DNA of 14,578 bases from DASYTH01 sp035712165. GTDB lineage: Bacteria; Actinomycetota; Actinomycetes; Mycobacteriales; Pseudonocardiaceae. Positions within the stretch are counted from its first letter, which is position 1. Each line of letters opens with the position of its first letter. A program made the translations under genes and the position numbers. The notes under the pieces are model-generated. The model was not told where the DNA came from, made no database searches, and saw only the letters and a list, made by a program, of their open reading frames with translations. Shown in pieces: positions 13,302-14,578 of this stretch. Location of the stretch: contig NZ_DASTBH010000349.1 in assembly GCF_035712165.1 (NCBI RefSeq), positions 1 through 14,578 on the forward strand. The letters run 5' to 3'.

Positions 13302-13832
13302 TCACGCCGGCAGGTCGCTCGGCCGGATCCGGAACACCTGCAGCCGCAGGTCGTAGTACTTGCTGGTCTCCCCGACCCACTCCATCCCGATCCGCCGCGC
13401 GGTGGCGATGGCCCGGGTGTTGGCCGGGCGCGCCACGGCGAACAACTCGTCGATGTCCTGTGTGAACGCCCAGCGGGCCAGCGCCCGGGCCCCTTCCGAG
13501 GCGTACCCGTGCCCCCACGACTCGGGCCGCAACTGCCAGCTCAGCTCGAGATCCTCCTTGTGCGGCGGTAACAGCCGGATGGCCAGACCGCCGATCACCG
13601 CACCGGTCTCGCGTAGCTCCACCGCCCAGCGCCCGCGCGGCGGCAGCAGGTCGGCCGCCTCGGTGGTCCACTGGTCGAGCACGGACCGCATCGCGGTGAG
13701 ATCGTCGACCTGGCGCATCGCCGGCGTGAGCCAGCGGGTCACCTCACCGACGCCGTAGATCTGCAGCGCCGCCTCGGCGTCCTCCGTTCGCCAGGGGCGA
13801 ACCAGCAGCCGTTCGGTGGTCAACGGGTCCAT
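13302..13832 (-). CDS. GNAT-family N-acetyltransferase, RimJ/RimL-like
   Basis: The 176-aa protein begins LTTERLLVRPWRTED (4-18), the usual RimL-type start, and has the acetyl-CoA pyrophosphate-binding loop ESWGHGYASEG (104-114). The helix after it and RPANTRAIATARRIGMEWVG (135-154) are also typical. Such enzymes acetylate N-termini of proteins or small amines; the target here is unknown. The ATG at 13832 follows TAACGT by six bases, so the mRNA is probably leaderless. It is the first gene of a minus-strand cluster with the PEP-mutase-like enzyme and Ogt. Confidence 0.85.
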   Translation of the reverse strand: MDPLTTERLLVRPWRTEDAEAALQIYGVGEVTRWLTPAMRQVDDLTAMRSVLDQWTTEAADLLPPRGRWAVELRETGAVIGGLAIRLLPPHKEDLELSWQLRPESWGHGYASEGARALARWAFTQDIDELFAVARPANTRAIATARRIGMEWVGETSKYYDLRLQVFRIRPSDLPA

Positions 13833-13838
13833 ACCCTC

Positions 13839-13844
13839 ACGTTA
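13839..13844 (-). promoter_or_regulatory. -10 box of leaderless promoter for the GNAT gene
   Basis: TAACGT on the minus strand fits TANNNT and ends exactly six bases before the ATG at 13832. CCGACA at 13866-13861 is a poor -35 candidate, four of six to TTGACA with a 16-base spacer. Confidence 0.5.
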
Positions 13845-13889
13845 CCCACGCGCACGCGGATGTCGGTCCACGCCGAAACGTCGCTGTCA

Positions 13890-13895
13890 TAACGT
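13890..13895 (+). promoter_or_regulatory. -10 box of leaderless promoter for the P450 gene
   Basis: TAACGT ends six bases before the ATG at 13902, the same box and spacing as for the divergent GNAT gene. The shared octamer TAACGTGA makes an exact inverted repeat with 13837-13844. GTGATCAC (13894-13901) is an additional palindrome touching the start codon. No clear -35 box was seen. Confidence 0.5.
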
Positions 13896-13901
13896 GATCA
13901 C

Positions 13902-14354
13902 ATGCACACGATCACCGGCACCGAACAGGTGCGCGCCGCGCTGACCGATCCCGGGCTGACGATGCCGCCGGTGCCGCAGGCGTCGCGCGGGATCGCGTGG
14001 CTGCGGGCCGGCGTGGCGCGGTTCAGCGCGGGCGAGCAGCACGAGCGGCGGCGCCGGCTCGCGGTCGACGCGCTGGCCACTGTAGACCCGGCCGCGCTCG
14101 GCCGGCGGGCGCGCGAGCGGGCCGGGTCGGACCCGCACGACCTGCTCGCCGTCGAGGTTCTGGCCGAGGCGCTCGGGATCGCCGTGCCGGCCGGCGCGGT
14201 GGCCACCGTGGCCCGCGGCTACCACCCGCACCTGCCCGCCGGGCCGGACACCGACGCCGCGGTGGCGCGGCTGGTCGAGGCGTGCGGCGGGGTGTGGGAC
14301 GAGGCCACGGCGGCCCGGATCGGTCTGCTGGTGCAGGCGTGCGACGCGACGGCC
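13902..14354 (+). pseudogene. Cytochrome P450, N-terminal part only (broken)
   Basis: The first 151 codons read as a compact cytochrome P450. H47xxxR51 in FSAGEQHERRRRLA is the C-helix haem-propionate motif, and LLVQACDATA (142-151) is the I-helix with the oxygen-activating Asp148 and Thr150. The C-helix comes about 50 residues earlier than in ordinary P450s, so this is a short-form family. After Ala151 the resemblance stops: the open frame continues to 14537, but that stretch is the antisense of two other gene parts (14351-14446 and 14443-14577). The ExxR, meander and haem-binding Cys regions are all missing from this strand, so the gene as it stands cannot make a working P450. Confidence 0.7.
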
Positions 14355-14356
14355 GA
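14350..14356. other. Rearrangement breakpoint (inversion or assembly junction)
   Basis: To the left, plus-strand P450 coding sequence ends at codon 151. To the right, coding sequence runs on the minus strand and begins with residue 32 of a PEP-mutase-family protein. The switch falls on or next to a GGCC at 14351-14354 that fits both genes, so the exact point is uncertain by a few bases. No transposase, insertion-sequence end or recombination site is visible. Confidence 0.6.
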
Positions 14357-14446
14357 GGCGAAGTCCCAGGCATTGGGCAGCAGCAACGGATCGCCGCGCC
14401 GGTGCAGTTGGTGGAAGTGCGCCACCTTGTCCCCGGAATCCGTCAT
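14351..14446 (-). pseudogene. N-terminal fragment of a second PEP mutase/isocitrate lyase family gene
   Basis: From ATG 14446 the minus strand encodes about 32 residues, including VAHFHQLHRRGDPLLLPNAW and DFASA. They align with the start of the complete family member at 12439-13269 (FHALHHDGVLVLPNAWDVASA). After this the frame runs into antisense P450 sequence and ends at 14219, giving a meaningless chimera of about 75 residues. The ATG overlaps the P450 stop by four bases (ATGA), so the two genes were once translationally coupled. The rest of the barrel is absent here. Confidence 0.65.
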
Positions 14447-14577
14447 CGCGTGCCCGCCACGATTCCGCACGCGATGGCCACCGCGTGCTCCCGGCCGGGA
14501 CAGGCGTGCGGCCCGGCGCCGAACGGCAGCGTGCTGAGGTCGAGGCCCACCGGCTCGCCGTCGCGCACCCGGCGGGT
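14443..14577 (-). CDS. Cytochrome P450 C-terminus (partial, runs off the right edge)
   Basis: The last 44 codons of a minus-strand gene contain the haem-binding loop LPFGAGPHACPG, matching the P450 pattern FGxGxHxCxG with the cysteine that ligates haem iron, followed by an L-helix REHAVAIACGIVAG and a TGA at 14445-14443. It could be the missing end of the P450 that begins at 13902, now inverted, or the end of a separate intact P450 gene outside the window. The downstream PEP-mutase-family start overlaps its stop. Confidence 0.75.
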   Translation of the reverse strand, partial: TRRVRDGEPVGLDLSTLPFGAGPHACPGREHAVAIACGIVAGTR

Positions 14578-14578
14578 G

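Noticed and set aside
14355..14537. C-terminal extension of the plus-strand P450 open frame to 14537
   Set aside because: The residues are antisense of a PEP-mutase N-terminus and a P450 haem-binding region, both with clear motifs on the minus strand. The open frame here is accidental.
1..14578. CRISPR arrays, tRNA or rRNA genes, transposases, insertion-sequence ends, phage genes
   Set aside because: No regular direct-repeat array, no cloverleaf-like segment and no transposase, integrase or phage protein was seen in any frame.

Overview
The window is high-GC, densely coding DNA with third-position G/C bias. It has ATGA-type gene overlaps, a Tat-type lipoprotein, NgcEFG sugar-transport genes without a local ATPase gene, DasR-like operator sequences and several leaderless-type start sites. 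This points to an actinomycete; Micromonosporaceae (Actinoplanes-like) is a reasonable guess that the sequence alone cannot settle. Gene positions are clear almost throughout, and no gene-free stretch exceeds 300 bases.

Left part (1-4480). The last codons of an unknown gene are followed by a translationally coupled pair, uronate dehydrogenase (udh) and an alpha-ketoglutaric-semialdehyde-type aldehyde dehydrogenase. These are the first and last steps of the oxidative route from uronic acids to 2-oxoglutarate. An AhpD/carboxymuconolactone-decarboxylase-like gene follows, preceded by a near-exact ECF41 sigma-factor promoter. It converges on a two-domain VOC gene that overlaps the end of an IclR-type regulator gene with a damaged-looking DNA-binding domain.

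Middle part (4481-10285). A TIM-barrel, glycoside-hydrolase-like protein of unknown substrate precedes a ROK regulator gene, which is followed by ngcE, ngcF and ngcG (binding protein and two permeases for N-acetylglucosamine/chitobiose). The region in front of the ROK gene is rich in control sequence. It holds three GGTCYNRACCA (DasR-like) sites about 75 bp apart, a sigma-70-type promoter, and a perfect 11-bp-arm palindrome that is probably the ROK protein's own operator. The likely logic is chitin-sugar import under dual control by a DasR-like regulator and the ROK protein, powered by a shared MsiK-type ATPase encoded elsewhere.

Right part (10286-14578). A TetR gene and a downstream TrmO/TsaA-like gene are transcribed away from a small DUF4267-type membrane protein gene, with an operator palindrome between them. 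A minus-strand cluster follows: GNAT acetyltransferase, PEP-mutase/isocitrate-lyase-family enzyme, and Ogt-type DNA repair methyltransferase carrying an internal 21-residue duplication. At the right edge the N-terminal part of a compact cytochrome P450 runs on the plus strand and stops abruptly at about 14354. There it meets, in opposite orientation, the first 32 codons of a second PEP-mutase-family gene, itself coupled by ATGA overlap to a P450 C-terminus with the haem-binding motif. This looks like an inversion breakpoint, or an assembly join, inside a former P450-PEP-mutase gene pair. It is the most unusual structure in the window.
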